Shown here: piece after piece, positions 40,796 through 49,578 of the stretch
Position numbering within the stretch: the stretch's first letter is position 1
Layout of the letters: each line of letters opens with the position of its first letter
DNA from: Tissierellia bacterium
GTDB taxonomy: Bacteria > Bacillota > Clostridia > Tissierellales > Peptoniphilaceae
Direction of reading: 5' to 3'
NCBI GenBank assembly: GCA_012728755.1
Contig: JAAYEL010000031.1
Location: 1-50,045, forward strand
Length of the DNA stretch: 50,045 bases
Position numbers and translations under genes: made by a program
The notes under the pieces: generated by a model
Databases searched by the model: none
What the model was told of the DNA's origin: nothing
Seen by the model: only the letters and a program-made list of their open reading frames with translations

Positions 40796-41938
40796 ATGAA
40801 AGATAAAATTTATGATTTAATAGCTACTACAGTTTTTGGATTAGAAGCTATTGTAAAAAGAGAATGTGAACAATTAGGCTTTTCAGATATAAATGTTTCA
40901 AATGGTAGAGTTGAATTTAAAGGCACGCAGCAAGATATCGCCAAAGCTAACCTTTGGTTAAGATCTAGCGAGAGAGTACTGATTAAACTTGGTGAATTTG
41001 AAGCTAAATCCTTCGATGAATTATATGAGAAAACAAAGAGCATTGACTGGGAAAACTATCTATCTACAAATGGTAAGTTTCTGGTTTCTGGAAAAAGCAT
41101 AAAGTCCAAACTTTATAGCGTGCCCGATGCTCAATCAATTGTTAAAAAAGCTATAGTGGACAAGATGAGTAAGGTTCACGATATACTATGGTTTAATGAA
41201 ACAGAAGAAAGATATAAGATAGAAGTAGGACTGTTAAAAGATATCGCTACTATTACTTTAGATACATCAGGCGCAGGACTTCACAAAAGAGGATATAGAC
41301 AAGAACAAACGATGGCTCCGATGAAAGAAACTTTAGCAAGTGCATTAGTGATGCTTTCAAATTGGAGACCAGATAGGCCTTTAGTAGATTTATTTTGTGG
41401 TTCAGGAACTATCTTAATAGAAGCTTGTCTTATCGGCAAAAATATCGCGCCAGGTATCAGTAGAGAATTCGACTTTATGAAATGGCCAATGTTTGATATG
41501 AGCGTCTTTAGAGAAGAAAAGACAAATGCCTATGGCATGATAAATGATAAAAAACTAGACATCACTGGATTTGATATCGATAGAGAAGCTATAAAAATAG
41601 CTAAGTCTAATGCTATTAATGCAGGTGTTGATGAAGATATAATTTTTGTGACAAAAGATGTTAAAGATGTTGGGTTAAAGAATAATTTCGGTGTTATAGT
41701 TTCTAATCCTCCATACGGGGAGAGAATAGGAGACGAGGATTCCTTAAAGCAAATCTATCAAGCCTTGAAGATATTGTTCAAAAAGATTTCGACTTGGTCT
41801 GTATTTATGATTACTAGCGATAAGGACTTTGAAAAACATGTAGGAAAGAGCGCTGATAGAAAGAGAAAATTATTCAACGGTAGGATTGAAGTTGATTATT
41901 ACCAAATAATTGGTCCTAATCCAGATTTACTTAAGTGA
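40796..41938 (+). CDS. THUMP-domain 23S rRNA methyltransferase (RlmL-like)
   Basis: 380 residues from the ATG at 40796 (GTGGAGGATAGT upstream). N-terminal THUMP region (about 1-155) then a Rossmann methyltransferase with DLFCGSGTILIEA binding SAM and NPPYGERIGDED as catalytic motif IV. It matches the YpsC/RlmL-N family that makes m2G in 23S rRNA. A TATAAT at 40774-40779 lies close upstream. First gene of a five-gene operon (to 45463). Confidence 0.94.
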   Translation: MKDKIYDLIATTVFGLEAIVKRECEQLGFSDINVSNGRVEFKGTQQDIAKANLWLRSSERVLIKLGEFEAKSFDELYEKTKSIDWENYLSTNGKFLVSGKSIKSKLYSVPDAQSIVKKAIVDKMSKVHDILWFNETEERYKIEVGLLKDIATITLDTSGAGLHKRGYRQEQTMAPMKETLASALVMLSNWRPDRPLVDLFCGSGTILIEACLIGKNIAPGISREFDFMKWPMFDMSVFREEKTNAYGMINDKKLDITGFDIDREAIKIAKSNAINAGVDEDIIFVTKDVKDVGLKNNFGVIVSNPPYGERIGDEDSLKQIYQALKILFKKISTWSVFMITSDKDFEKHVGKSADRKRKLFNGRIEVDYYQIIGPNPDLLK

Positions 41939-41947
41939 GGTGTTTAA

Positions 41948-43066
41948 ATGCAGAGGTTTGCTAAAAACAGGATAAAGCAGGCTAGACGTATCAACAAATT
42001 TGATACGATTAGTTATTATGTGCTTCAGTCGATGGAAGATTTAGTTAGGATAAGCACTCGTGAAGGTGCCACGGTGTACGAAAATTCGGCGATGAGAAAA
42101 GCTCGCGAAAATGAGATAATGAATGAAAAGCTTAAGGCTGAGATATCACCCGTTTTACCAGAGGAATTCAAGAATTTACAAAGTACCAGAAAAGAAGTTG
42201 TAGTAAATGGTTCGGTATATTCAAGAAAAATCTCACCAGTGTTAGAAGATGGTGTTAGGATTATTGGCTATGTTGAGGTTTACAGGGACATCACTCTAGC
42301 AAGAAAAATTAGTGATGAGTTATTTCACGCAAATAAAAAGATAAATGAAGATATAGTATTGGCAAGAAATATCCAACAAGCTATATTACCAACTATAAAA
42401 GATTTCCAAAATATCAGTTTTCAATTTAAGCATGTACCATCAAATAATTTATCAGGAGATATTTTTGATGTCATCCAGATTGATAAACATAGGATGGGCA
42501 TGTATATAGCAGATGTGGTAGGGCATGGTATATCCGCATCAATTATGACGATGTTTATAAGAGAGGCCATAAGAACAATCTTAAGTGAAAATGGTGATTT
42601 ATCGCCATCAGAGGTTGTATTAGAATTAAAAGAAAGATTTGGAGCATTAAAGCTTGATGTTAGTCAGTATTTTACGATTATTTTTGCCATCATAGACACA
42701 AATGAAAAGACACTGACTTATGTGAATGCTGGACATAATGCGACACCACTTGTATTTAACGAAAATAATATGGCAGAGATGAGAAATAGAGGAAGATTTA
42801 TATCAAATATATTTCCACCACTAGAATACGAAGAAAGAACTCTTACTCTAAATCCTGGAGATAGATTCTTGTTTTATACTGATGGTCTATTAGAGACTAT
42901 GAATAGGGATGGTCAGTTTTTTGGAATGGACCGTTTGAAAAAATGGATTATGAAAAATCCTCATAGCTCAAGATTTTTAGATAAGTTAACAAAGGATTTA
43001 CAGTCATTTAGATGGCTTGAACAAAAAGATGATATAGCGATGCTATATATGAAAATAAGGGGGTAA
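41948..43066 (+). CDS. SpoIIE/RsbU-type PP2C phosphatase with PAS-like sensor
   Basis: 372 residues. A PAS-like region (about 22-120, ending [10 protein letters not shown]), a helical linker ([14 protein letters not shown]), then a SpoIIE PP2C domain (about 145-370) starting [11 protein letters not shown]. Metal-binding Asp residues are in LSGDIFDVI and IADVVGHG. Such proteins dephosphorylate anti-anti-sigma factors. No SpoIIAA/RsbV or anti-sigma gene is nearby, so the target is unknown. No signal peptide or membrane segment, so cytosolic. Nine bases from the methyltransferase gene. Confidence 0.9.
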   Translation: MQRFAKNRIKQARRINKFDTISYYVLQSMEDLVRISTREGATVYENSAMRKARENEIMNEKLKAEISPVLPEEFKNLQSTRKEVVVNGSVYSRKISPVLEDGVRIIGYVEVYRDITLARKISDELFHANKKINEDIVLARNIQQAILPTIKDFQNISFQFKHVPSNNLSGDIFDVIQIDKHRMGMYIADVVGHGISASIMTMFIREAIRTILSENGDLSPSEVVLELKERFGALKLDVSQYFTIIFAIIDTNEKTLTYVNAGHNATPLVFNENNMAEMRNRGRFISNIFPPLEYEERTLTLNPGDRFLFYTDGLLETMNRDGQFFGMDRLKKWIMKNPHSSRFLDKLTKDLQSFRWLEQKDDIAMLYMKIRG

Positions 43067-43068
43067 CT

Positions 43069-44346
43069 ATGATTAGAATTAATTTAGAAAACGCGTTGTT
43101 AAAAGAAGATGTATCAGTACTTAAAGAAGAGGTGCTTGATGCTAATAAAACTCTTTTATCAAAAACTGGAGAAGGTAATGATTTCTTAGGATGGCAAGAA
43201 CTTCCAAGAGATTATGACAAAGAAGAATTTGCTCGTATTAAGGAAGCAGCAAAGAAAATTCGTTCAAATTCTGATGTACTGATAGCTATAGGAATAGGTG
43301 GATCATATTTAGGTGCCAAGGCGGTAATAGATGCTTTATCTAACTCTTATGAAAAGCCAGAAGTAGAGGTGCTTTTTGCTGGACATCACCTTTCATCAAC
43401 TGATACACAAGAATTGTTAGATTACTTAGATGGAAAAGATTTTTCAATTAATGTTATCTCAAAATCTGGAACAACTACAGAACCTGCTGTAGCTTTTAGG
43501 ATTTTCAAAGATAAATTAGAAGAAAAGTATGGAGTTGAAGGTGCTAAGGAAAGAATTTTTGCTACTACTGATAAAGAAAGAGGAGCGTTAAAGACACTTT
43601 CTACAAATATGGGATATGAGACATTTGTGGTGCCTGATAATGTTGGTGGAAGATTTTCAGTATTAACTGCAGTAGGACTATTACCAATAGCTGTTGCAGG
43701 ATTTGATATTGATGAACTTATGGCTGGTGCTAGAGATGGTATGGATACATATCCAGAAACACCATTTGAAGACAATGCAGCATTTCAATATGTAGCGGCT
43801 AGAAATCTAATGTATAGAAATGGTAAAAAGATGGAAATCCTTGTAAACTATGAACCTAAATTAAAGAATGTTTCTGAATGGTGGAAACAACTTTATGGTG
43901 AAAGTGAAGGAAAAGATGGAAAAGGACTATTTCCAGTAAGTGTTGGATTTACTACTGATCTTCACTCTTTAGGTCAAATGATTCAAGATGGCGAAAAGAT
44001 TTTCTTTGAGACTGTACTAAGAGTAAATGAACCAAAAAAAGATATCGAGCTTAAATCAGATGATTTAGATTTAGATGGACTTAACTATCTAGTAGGTAAG
44101 ACTATGGATTATGTAAATCAAACTGCATTAAAAGCAACAGTTGAAGCACATGTGAGTGGTCAAGTTCCAAATATCATATTAGATATGGAAAAGATAGATG
44201 AAAGAAACCTTGGAAGATTAATATATTTCTATGAATACGCAGTAGCGCTTTCTGGGTATATTATTGGAGTAAATCCTTTTAACCAACCAGGGGTTGAAGA
44301 GTATAAGAAAAATATGTTCAGACTTTTAGAAAAGCCTGGATACTAG
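43069..44346 (+). CDS. pgi: Glucose-6-phosphate isomerase
   Basis: 425 residues, the short Firmicutes form. [13 protein letters not shown] and [16 protein letters not shown] bind the sugar phosphate, [16 protein letters not shown] is the family signature and [13 protein letters not shown] ends the active site. It interconverts glucose-6-phosphate and fructose-6-phosphate in glycolysis. Two bases from the phosphatase gene, with GGGGG for ribosome binding inside that gene. Confidence 0.98.
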   Translation: MIRINLENALLKEDVSVLKEEVLDANKTLLSKTGEGNDFLGWQELPRDYDKEEFARIKEAAKKIRSNSDVLIAIGIGGSYLGAKAVIDALSNSYEKPEVEVLFAGHHLSSTDTQELLDYLDGKDFSINVISKSGTTTEPAVAFRIFKDKLEEKYGVEGAKERIFATTDKERGALKTLSTNMGYETFVVPDNVGGRFSVLTAVGLLPIAVAGFDIDELMAGARDGMDTYPETPFEDNAAFQYVAARNLMYRNGKKMEILVNYEPKLKNVSEWWKQLYGESEGKDGKGLFPVSVGFTTDLHSLGQMIQDGEKIFFETVLRVNEPKKDIELKSDDLDLDGLNYLVGKTMDYVNQTALKATVEAHVSGQVPNIILDMEKIDERNLGRLIYFYEYAVALSGYIIGVNPFNQPGVEEYKKNMFRLLEKPGY

Positions 44347-44354
44347 GAGATAAT

Positions 44355-44861
44355 ATGGGAAATTTAAGTCAAAAATACAAATATTCAATGGAAGAACTTA
44401 CTAAAGAAACTATACTAGAACTAAAAGAAAGACAAGTTGAACTAACAGATATAGCTGAGATTGTTTATGAACTACAAGAAGCATATTATGATAATTTGAC
44501 TTTAGAGATGTGTCTTGATTCTGTTGAAGCTGTATTACAAAAAAGAGAAGTAGTTCATGCAGTATTAACAGGCATCGAAATTGATTTGGCTGCTGAAAGA
44601 GGTTTACTTCAAGAACCACTTTTATCAATAATCAAATCTGATGAAGGACTTTACGGCATAGATGAGATACTTCCTCTATCTATAGTAAATCTTTATGGTT
44701 CAATTGGATTAACGAATTTTGGCTATTTAGATAAGAAAAAATCAGGTATCATTGATAAATTAGATAAAGCAAAAAATGGTACTGTAAATACTTTTTTAGA
44801 TGATATAGTTGCAGCTATTGCTGCTGCAGCCGCTGCAAGATTAGCTCATAGAAGAGTATAA
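44355..44861 (+). CDS. Phosphatidylglycerophosphatase A family protein (YutG-like)
   Basis: 168 residues. VELTDIAEIVYELQEAYY, HAVLTGIEIDLAAERG, SDEGLYGIDEILPLSIVNLYGS and TFLDDIVAAIAAAAAARLAHR fit the soluble Firmicutes PgpA (YutG) group. It would remove phosphate from phosphatidylglycerophosphate in phospholipid synthesis. It shares its stop with the next start (TAATG). Confidence 0.93.
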   Translation: MGNLSQKYKYSMEELTKETILELKERQVELTDIAEIVYELQEAYYDNLTLEMCLDSVEAVLQKREVVHAVLTGIEIDLAAERGLLQEPLLSIIKSDEGLYGIDEILPLSIVNLYGSIGLTNFGYLDKKKSGIIDKLDKAKNGTVNTFLDDIVAAIAAAAAARLAHRRV

Positions 44862-45463
44862 TGAAAAAATATTTTTATGCAGTCAGAAGTGGTAGAAAAA
44901 TAGGCATATTTAACACTTGGGATGAATGCAACGCTCAAGTCAAAGGCTACAAAGGTGCTGAATTTAAGAAATTTTCTACTAAGGAAGAGGCATTAAGCTT
45001 TATTGGGATAGAGGATAAAGCACCTGTAGCGAATATTTGCGAAGATGAGCTAATAGCTTATGTGGATGGTAGCTTTAATTCAACTACTAAAGAATTTGGA
45101 TATGGAGTTGTTCTTATAGATCATAAGGACAATGAGACGACTTTTAGCGGTTCTGATAAAAATGAAGAATATTCAGTTCACAGAAATGTTGCTGGTGAAG
45201 TTTTCGGTTCAATTAGAGCGATTAAAAAAGCGATTGAACTAGGCAAATCCAAAATCTATTTACATTATGACTATATGGGCATATCCGAATGGGCAGAAGG
45301 TCGATGGAAAACCAATAAAGAGTTAACTCAAAGATATAAGAAATTCATTGATGAGGTGAAAACCAAGATACAAATTCAATTTATCAAGGTTAAAGCCCAT
45401 TCAAATGATAAATACAATGATTTAGCCGACAAGCTTGCAAAAGAAGCTTGTGGTGTTGAATAG
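44861..45463 (+). CDS. Ribonuclease H with N-terminal viroplasmin/RHBD domain
   Basis: 200 residues. Residues 3-45 (YFYAVRSGRKIGIFNTWDEC, then KGYKGAEFKKFST) are the RNA/DNA-hybrid-binding domain found in eukaryotic-type RNase H1. The RNase H domain (about 62-198) keeps its acidic residues in AYVDGSFN, NVAGEVFG, HYDYMGIS and the final DLADKLAKEA. It degrades RNA in RNA-DNA hybrids. Last gene of the operon, followed by a terminator. Confidence 0.95.
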   Translation: MKKYFYAVRSGRKIGIFNTWDECNAQVKGYKGAEFKKFSTKEEALSFIGIEDKAPVANICEDELIAYVDGSFNSTTKEFGYGVVLIDHKDNETTFSGSDKNEEYSVHRNVAGEVFGSIRAIKKAIELGKSKIYLHYDYMGISEWAEGRWKTNKELTQRYKKFIDEVKTKIQIQFIKVKAHSNDKYNDLADKLAKEACGVE

Positions 45464-45466
45464 GAT

Positions 45467-45497
45467 AAACGGATTTCTCTTAAGAAATCCGTTTTTT
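45467..45497 (+). terminator. Operon terminator
   Basis: AAACGGATTTCT and AGAAATCCGTTT with a CTTA loop, then TTT. Confidence 0.9.
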
Positions 45498-45594
45498 AAT
45501 TTGCGATAGATAGATGCTTGCTGCGCAAGCTTCTCTTTTATTTGGATAAGGAAAGTGGCCGAAGGCCACTATCTTTTTTTGATAATTAGTGGCC
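45498..45594. other. Non-coding stretch with two hairpins
   Basis: GCTTGC/GCAAGC (about 45517-45531) and AAGTGGCC/GGCCACT (about 45552-45570), the latter followed by ATCTTTTTTT and so terminator-like. It matches the radA terminator arm. The small open frame crossing this region starts inside the hairpin and is not credible. Confidence 0.6.
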
Positions 45595-45687
45595 CCCCCC
45601 AAGAAGGACCAAAAACAGGAACCTTGGGGGGTTTTCCGGCAAAAAATTGCCCCCCAAGAAGGACCAAAAACTCGAATCTTGGGGGGG
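45595..45687. repeat. Two GC-rich stem-loops, direct repeat
   Basis: A 22-base identical sequence, starting CCCCCCAAGAAGGACC, occurs at 45595-45616 and 45650-45671. Each is the left part of a hairpin: CCCCCCAAG/CTTGGGGGG (45595-45631) and CCCCCCAAGA/TCTTGGGGGG (45650-45686). The spacing is 55 bases. These C6/G6 stems stand out in an AT-rich genome. Their function is unknown. Confidence 0.85.
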
Positions 45688-45702
45688 AAAGTAAAAAAAG
45701 AG

Positions 45703-45732
45703 AGACTTCGCGAGGCGAAGTCTTCCTTTTAA
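45703..45732. terminator. Hairpin, possible terminator
   Basis: AGACTTCGC and GCGAAGTCT with a GAG loop, followed by TCCTTTT on the plus strand and, on the minus strand, CTCTTTTTTTAC, so it could terminate mscL transcripts. Confidence 0.7.
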
Positions 45733-45778
45733 TCTTATTCAATTTTTGTGTTAAATTACATAATATAATAGCTATATA

Positions 45779-46162
45779 TTATAATTCTGATGTACAATGT
45801 GGACATCTTGTAGCGTCTTTATGAACTTCAGACTTACAATGTGGACATTCTTTTGTAGTAACTTCTGCTACTTCTTCTTTTTTCATCTTATTGAATGCCT
45901 TAACGATTAAGAACATAACAAATGCGATGATAACAAATTTAATAACTGAATTTAGGAATTCTCCTACTAATAGATCTACTCCAAGAACGTTAAGTTTGAT
46001 GGCAGCAAAGTCAATACCTGCTGTGATAGCACCAATAATTGGCATTAATATCCCATCTACAAGTTTTCCTACTATCTCTCCGAAAGCTCCAGCCATGATA
46101 ACAGCTATAGCTAAATCGATTACATTACCTTTTTTGATAAAATCTTTGAATTCTTTTAACAT
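45779..46162 (-). CDS. mscL: MscL mechanosensitive channel with C-terminal zinc ribbon
   Basis: 127 residues. The first 95 are MscL: FKDFIKKGNVIDLAIAVIMA with the pore helix GAFGEIVGKLVDGILMPIIG and the second helix KFVIIAFVMFLIVKAFNK. It opens under membrane tension to release solutes. Instead of the usual C-terminal helical bundle, residues 106-123 hold CPHC-x10-CPHC (Cys 106, 109, 120, 123), a zinc ribbon. AAAGGAGGTTACT precedes the ATG. Confidence 0.95.
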   Translation of the reverse strand: MLKEFKDFIKKGNVIDLAIAVIMAGAFGEIVGKLVDGILMPIIGAITAGIDFAAIKLNVLGVDLLVGEFLNSVIKFVIIAFVMFLIVKAFNKMKKEEVAEVTTKECPHCKSEVHKDATRCPHCTSEL

Positions 46163-46189
46163 AGTAACCTCCTTTATTATTGTATAATT

Positions 46190-46218
46190 ATTATATTACC
46201 GTCAAGTTATAAAGTCAA
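46190..46218 (-). promoter_or_regulatory. mscL promoter
   Basis: Minus strand TTGACT (plus 46213-46218), 17-bp spacer, TATAAT (plus 46190-46195). About 20 bases to the ribosome binding site. Confidence 0.8.
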
Positions 46219-46290
46219 CTAAAGGTATTATGTAAAGTCCTTGATAAGATTGTTGAAATATAATAGAATTTAAGTATTAGAGGTGAAGAT

Positions 46291-47130
46291 ATGCAAACAG
46301 ACAAAATTCAAGATATTAAACAAAGGGCATTAAAAATAGACAATTTAAGAGCTTTATATAAAGTTGAGAATACTCCAGATGTAGCACTATCTAGAAATTT
46401 CCTTGATGATGTATTTTTTATATGTGCATTGGAAAAAATTGAGTCTTACTACTTACTACTAGATATGTTTATCAATGAGAAAAACATGATTTTGAAGCAA
46501 GAAAGGTATAATGAATCACCGTTTCCATTTTACGAAATAAAATCAATATTCAATAATCGTAACAAGATTAAAATTGTTTTTCTAGAAACAATACATCTTG
46601 AAGATTATGTAAAAAATATTAGCAATTATTCCGTATTAGTAGATAAGGATAAATTGGCTAAAAAGATTAATCTGGAAGTCGCATCAAATATTAAAAATGA
46701 ATTAAACTCTGAAGAATTTTACCAAGAGGGAGTATCATTTTTTATTAATCTGATTGAAGTAGGTGTGGCTGTATCAAAGAAAAACATTGTATATGCAAAT
46801 TACCTATTTGATCAAACCAAAGCTCAGATGTTAGAGCTTACAAGAATCTATATTGGGCAAAAATATGATTTTAATGTAGGGGTTGGTAAATTTGGGGAAA
46901 ATGTTAAACAGTACTTAGATAAGGAATTTTATGAAGCTTATTTGAGGATTTTTAACACATATAATGATGAAAAATTTTGGACATCTATATTTACTTTAGG
47001 TGGACTTTATAGAAAACTAGGATTAGAGATTGCCAGGAAAATGGACTTTAGTTATCCGAAAAAAGAGGATGTTGATTCCATGAGTTATCTTAAATTCTTA
47101 TATGATAATTTTGGAAGGAGAATAGACTAA
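46291..47130 (+). CDS. ANT(6)/AadK-like protein with degraded catalytic motif
   Basis: 279 residues, TAGAGGTGAAG before the ATG. The C-terminal half follows the aminoglycoside 6-adenylyltransferase pattern: FFINLIEVGVAVSKKNIVYANYLFDQ, LTRIYIGQKYDFNVGVGKFG, KQYLDKEFYEAYLRIFNTY and FWTSIFTLGGLYRKLGLEIA. In the N-terminal half the nucleotidyltransferase GS-R and D-x-D positions are not conserved (YKVENTPDVA and NFLDDVFFI). So it is probably not an active resistance enzyme. Function unknown. It shares TAATG with dacA, a tight pairing. Confidence 0.72.
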   Translation: MQTDKIQDIKQRALKIDNLRALYKVENTPDVALSRNFLDDVFFICALEKIESYYLLLDMFINEKNMILKQERYNESPFPFYEIKSIFNNRNKIKIVFLETIHLEDYVKNISNYSVLVDKDKLAKKINLEVASNIKNELNSEEFYQEGVSFFINLIEVGVAVSKKNIVYANYLFDQTKAQMLELTRIYIGQKYDFNVGVGKFGENVKQYLDKEFYEAYLRIFNTYNDEKFWTSIFTLGGLYRKLGLEIARKMDFSYPKKEDVDSMSYLKFLYDNFGRRID

Positions 47131-48347
47131 TGAAAAAGAAAGTTTCAATTATTTTACTGGCGTTGATATTTGTATTTACCAGCTTTGTGCCTGCATTTGC
47201 ACAGGTGTTGACGAATGAGGAACAAATAGCATCATTTTTGGTGGCTAATGCTAAGACTGGAGAGATTTACTACTCAAAAAATGAGGATCAAGTTTTTGGA
47301 GTAGCTTCTATGTCAAAACTTATGACTTATCTAATTATTAAGGATGAGTTGGCAAAGGGGCTATATAAAGAAAGCGATATAGTGGAGATTACTGAAGAAT
47401 CGGCAAGGCTATCTGTTCCGGGTAATTCTAGGATGGATTTGGAAGTAGGTGAAATGCTAACAGTCAAAGACCTTTTAGATGGACTTATTGTAGTATCTGG
47501 AAACGATGCTTCTGTAGCCCTAGCTATAAAGTCTGCTGGAAGTGACAAAGCGTTTGCGGAAAAGATGAATCAAAGAGCAAAAGAACTAGGACTAAACGAT
47601 TCAACCTTTGTTAATGCATCTGGCTTAACAGAATATGTTGAGAAAGATGGTGAAGAGGTTCAAGAGTATAATAAGATGTCGGCAAATGACCTTTTTAAGC
47701 TATCTATGGAGATAATCAATACTTATCCAGAGATATCTGAGTACTCTAAGATGGAACAATTAATCATGCCAGAAAGAAACTTTGTTGGGGATCATACTCA
47801 TACACTGTTTAAAAGCATACCAAGCTTAAGAGGACTAAAGTCAGGATTTACAGATGAAGCGGGATATAATTTTACAGGATATGTAGATATGGATGCTCAA
47901 ATACCTGGACAAAAATATAAGTTAGTTACCATAGTCATTGGTGCTGATACAGTTGGATCTAGAAGGGATGCTACTCAAGAATTAATCACGTATGTAAGCG
48001 ATAGATACGATTATAAAGATGCGGTAGGATATGAAAAACAAATTCCAGTAACTGATTTTGTATCTAACCATACAAAGACAAAGACATTTCCACTTTATGC
48101 TGAAAAGCCTTTAGATGGTCTATATCCAAAAGGATCAACTCCTTCTTTATCATATGTGCTAGATGAAGATGCAAAAGCTCCATTTGAAGATGGTCAGGTA
48201 CTAGGCGAGCTTACGGTTAAAGTTGGAGATAAGGAAGTTGGCAAAGTTAACTTAATCAATAAAGGATATAAACCAAGATTGAGTTTTATAAATATGGTTT
48301 ATGAATCTTTAAAGGATTTTGTAAAGAGCTTGATGTTATTATTTTAA
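47130..48347 (+). CDS. dacA: D-alanyl-D-alanine carboxypeptidase (DacA, PBP5-like)
   Basis: 405 residues. Signal peptide cleaved after AFA (about residue 24). Active-site motifs: SMSK at 60-63, SGN at 123-125, KSG at 237-239. A C-terminal beta-rich domain (about 290-385) precedes a short amphipathic tail (YESLKDFVKSLMLLF) that would hold it on the membrane. It trims the terminal D-Ala from peptidoglycan. Coupled to the ANT-like gene upstream and 9 bases from the HAD gene. Confidence 0.96.
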   Translation: MKKKVSIILLALIFVFTSFVPAFAQVLTNEEQIASFLVANAKTGEIYYSKNEDQVFGVASMSKLMTYLIIKDELAKGLYKESDIVEITEESARLSVPGNSRMDLEVGEMLTVKDLLDGLIVVSGNDASVALAIKSAGSDKAFAEKMNQRAKELGLNDSTFVNASGLTEYVEKDGEEVQEYNKMSANDLFKLSMEIINTYPEISEYSKMEQLIMPERNFVGDHTHTLFKSIPSLRGLKSGFTDEAGYNFTGYVDMDAQIPGQKYKLVTIVIGADTVGSRRDATQELITYVSDRYDYKDAVGYEKQIPVTDFVSNHTKTKTFPLYAEKPLDGLYPKGSTPSLSYVLDEDAKAPFEDGQVLGELTVKVGDKEVGKVNLINKGYKPRLSFINMVYESLKDFVKSLMLLF

Positions 48348-48356
48348 GGAGTCGAT

Positions 48357-49190
48357 ATGAAATATATATTTTTTGATATAGATGGGACCTTGATAAGCTA
48401 TGAAAAAGGCATATCAGAAAGCACCTTAAATGCTTTAAAAAAACTTAAGGAAAATGGGCATAAGATATTTCTAAATACAGGAAGATCTCTTGCAGAAGTT
48501 GGAAAGGGTTTTGATAGACTTGGATTTGATGGCTTTGTTTGTGCAGCAGGAAGCTATGTTAAGATAGGAGATAAAGTAATATATCAAAGAACTATAGATT
48601 CTGACTCAATTGATAAACTAGTTGAGCTTCTTACTAGCCTAAAGATTGGTTTTGGTCTTGAGGGTGAAGAGTTCACATATTTTTCAAAAGAAGTTTATCA
48701 AGGCTACAGGCTAAGAGTCTATGAAGCTCTTGAGAAGATTACTAAAGAAGAAAAACGTGAATATGAACCATATCATTTTATGATTCAACCTGCATTTGTA
48801 CGCAAGATGGAAGACTATTATGAGAATAGAACAAATATCAATAAACTATTGATTTATTCTGGAAGTAGAGATCAAAATGAACTTCTTCTAAGCAAATTAC
48901 CATCAAAATATCATCTAATTATTTACGATACATTTGCAGAACTTCTAAATGCAGGTATAAACAAAGCTACCGGCATAAGAGAAGTTATCAAGTACTATGG
49001 TGCAAGTATGGAAGATACAATTGCACTGGGAGATAGCCTAAATGACCTAGATATGATAAAGGAAGCAAACATAGGCATAGCCATGGGCAACTCATCAGAT
49101 GAGGTTAAAGCCGTAGCTGACGTGGTAGCAAGCCATATACATGAAGATGGATTATATAAAATACTAAAAGAATTAGGATTATATAAATAA
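48357..49190 (+). CDS. Cof-type HAD-superfamily phosphatase
   Basis: 277 residues. Motif I DIDGTL (Asp7, Asp9), motif II NTGRS, a C2B-type cap (about 80-190), and motif IV GDSLNDLDMIKEANIGIAMG with the C-terminal KAVADVVASHIHEDGL pattern of the Cof/YkrA group. It would dephosphorylate sugar phosphates or nucleotides. AAGGAGTCG precedes the ATG. Confidence 0.93.
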   Translation: MKYIFFDIDGTLISYEKGISESTLNALKKLKENGHKIFLNTGRSLAEVGKGFDRLGFDGFVCAAGSYVKIGDKVIYQRTIDSDSIDKLVELLTSLKIGFGLEGEEFTYFSKEVYQGYRLRVYEALEKITKEEKREYEPYHFMIQPAFVRKMEDYYENRTNINKLLIYSGSRDQNELLLSKLPSKYHLIIYDTFAELLNAGINKATGIREVIKYYGASMEDTIALGDSLNDLDMIKEANIGIAMGNSSDEVKAVADVVASHIHEDGLYKILKELGLYK

Positions 49191-49191
49191 A

Positions 49192-49211
49192 GGACCTTAG
49201 GTCCTTTTTTC
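49192..49211 (+). terminator. Terminator of the dacA operon
   Basis: AAGGACC and GGTCCTT with a TTA loop, then TTTT. Confidence 0.85.
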
Positions 49212-49241
49212 CATTTTTTATTACCCTACATGTAAAATGAC

Positions 49242-49270
49242 TTGAAAAACCCACTATAAAGAGATAAAAT
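49242..49270 (+). promoter_or_regulatory. tRNA-Arg promoter
   Basis: TTGAAA (49242-49247), 17-bp spacer, TAAAAT (49265-49270). The start near 49277 lies just before the tRNA. Confidence 0.8.
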
Positions 49271-49279
49271 AGCAGATAT

Positions 49280-49356
49280 GTTCCCGTAGCTCAGTAGGAT
49301 AGAGCGATCGCCTCCTAAGCGATAGGCCGGATGTTCGAATCATCTCGGGAACGCCA
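49280..49356 (+). tRNA. tRNA-Arg (CCT)
   Basis: Acceptor GTTCCCG/CGGGAAC is perfect, the anticodon CCT is in CGCCTCCTAAGCG, the T-arm is TGTTCGAATCA and CCA is encoded. Confidence 0.95.
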
Positions 49357-49358
49357 CT

Positions 49359-49388
49359 AGCTCCTAAAAATTTAGGAGCTTTTTTTGT
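49359..49388 (+). terminator. tRNA-Arg terminator
   Basis: AGCTCCTAAA and TTTAGGAGCT with two loop bases, followed by TTTTTTG. Confidence 0.88.
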
Positions 49389-49455
49389 TGGGCTTTGGTA
49401 TCTTGGGTAGCTTGGGCATAGGGTGTTAAAAATATGCTCAATTTTACCGTTTACA

Positions 49456-49490
49456 TACATCAAAAAACGACATTTTGAAATCCTGATGCA
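49456..49490. repeat. Dispersed copy of the TACATCAG hairpin repeat
   Basis: A 35-bp unit beginning TACATCAA and ending CTGATGCA, with an interior (ATTTTGAAATC) close to unit 4 of the array at 8940-9191. It lies 40 kb from the array, again between two transcription units, so this is a genomic repeat family rather than one local duplication. Confidence 0.75.
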
Positions 49491-49519
49491 TCAATTGTAA
49501 GAAAAACTTATCAAATAAG

Positions 49520-49553
49520 AAAAAAAGTAACCCCCTTGGCACACCCAAGGGGG
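49520..49553 (-). terminator. Terminator of the DUF5067 gene
   Basis: CCCCCTTGG and CCAAGGGGG with a 5-base loop; on the minus strand it is followed by TTACTTTTTTTC. Confidence 0.88.
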
Positions 49554-49578
49554 ATTTGGAAAATCAAACATAAATGAA

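Noticed and set aside
45786-45794. TCTGATGTA near the mscL stop as another hairpin-repeat copy
   Set aside because: Only one arm is present, inside a coding sequence; likely chance.
45555-45824. 89-residue open frame through the GC-rich hairpins
   Set aside because: It starts inside a hairpin, has no ribosome binding site, reads Gly/Pro-rich repeat sequence and overlaps mscL.
49254-49463. Minus-strand open frame over tRNA-Arg
   Set aside because: Antisense translation of a tRNA (VPEMIRTSGLSLR...), a well-known artefact.
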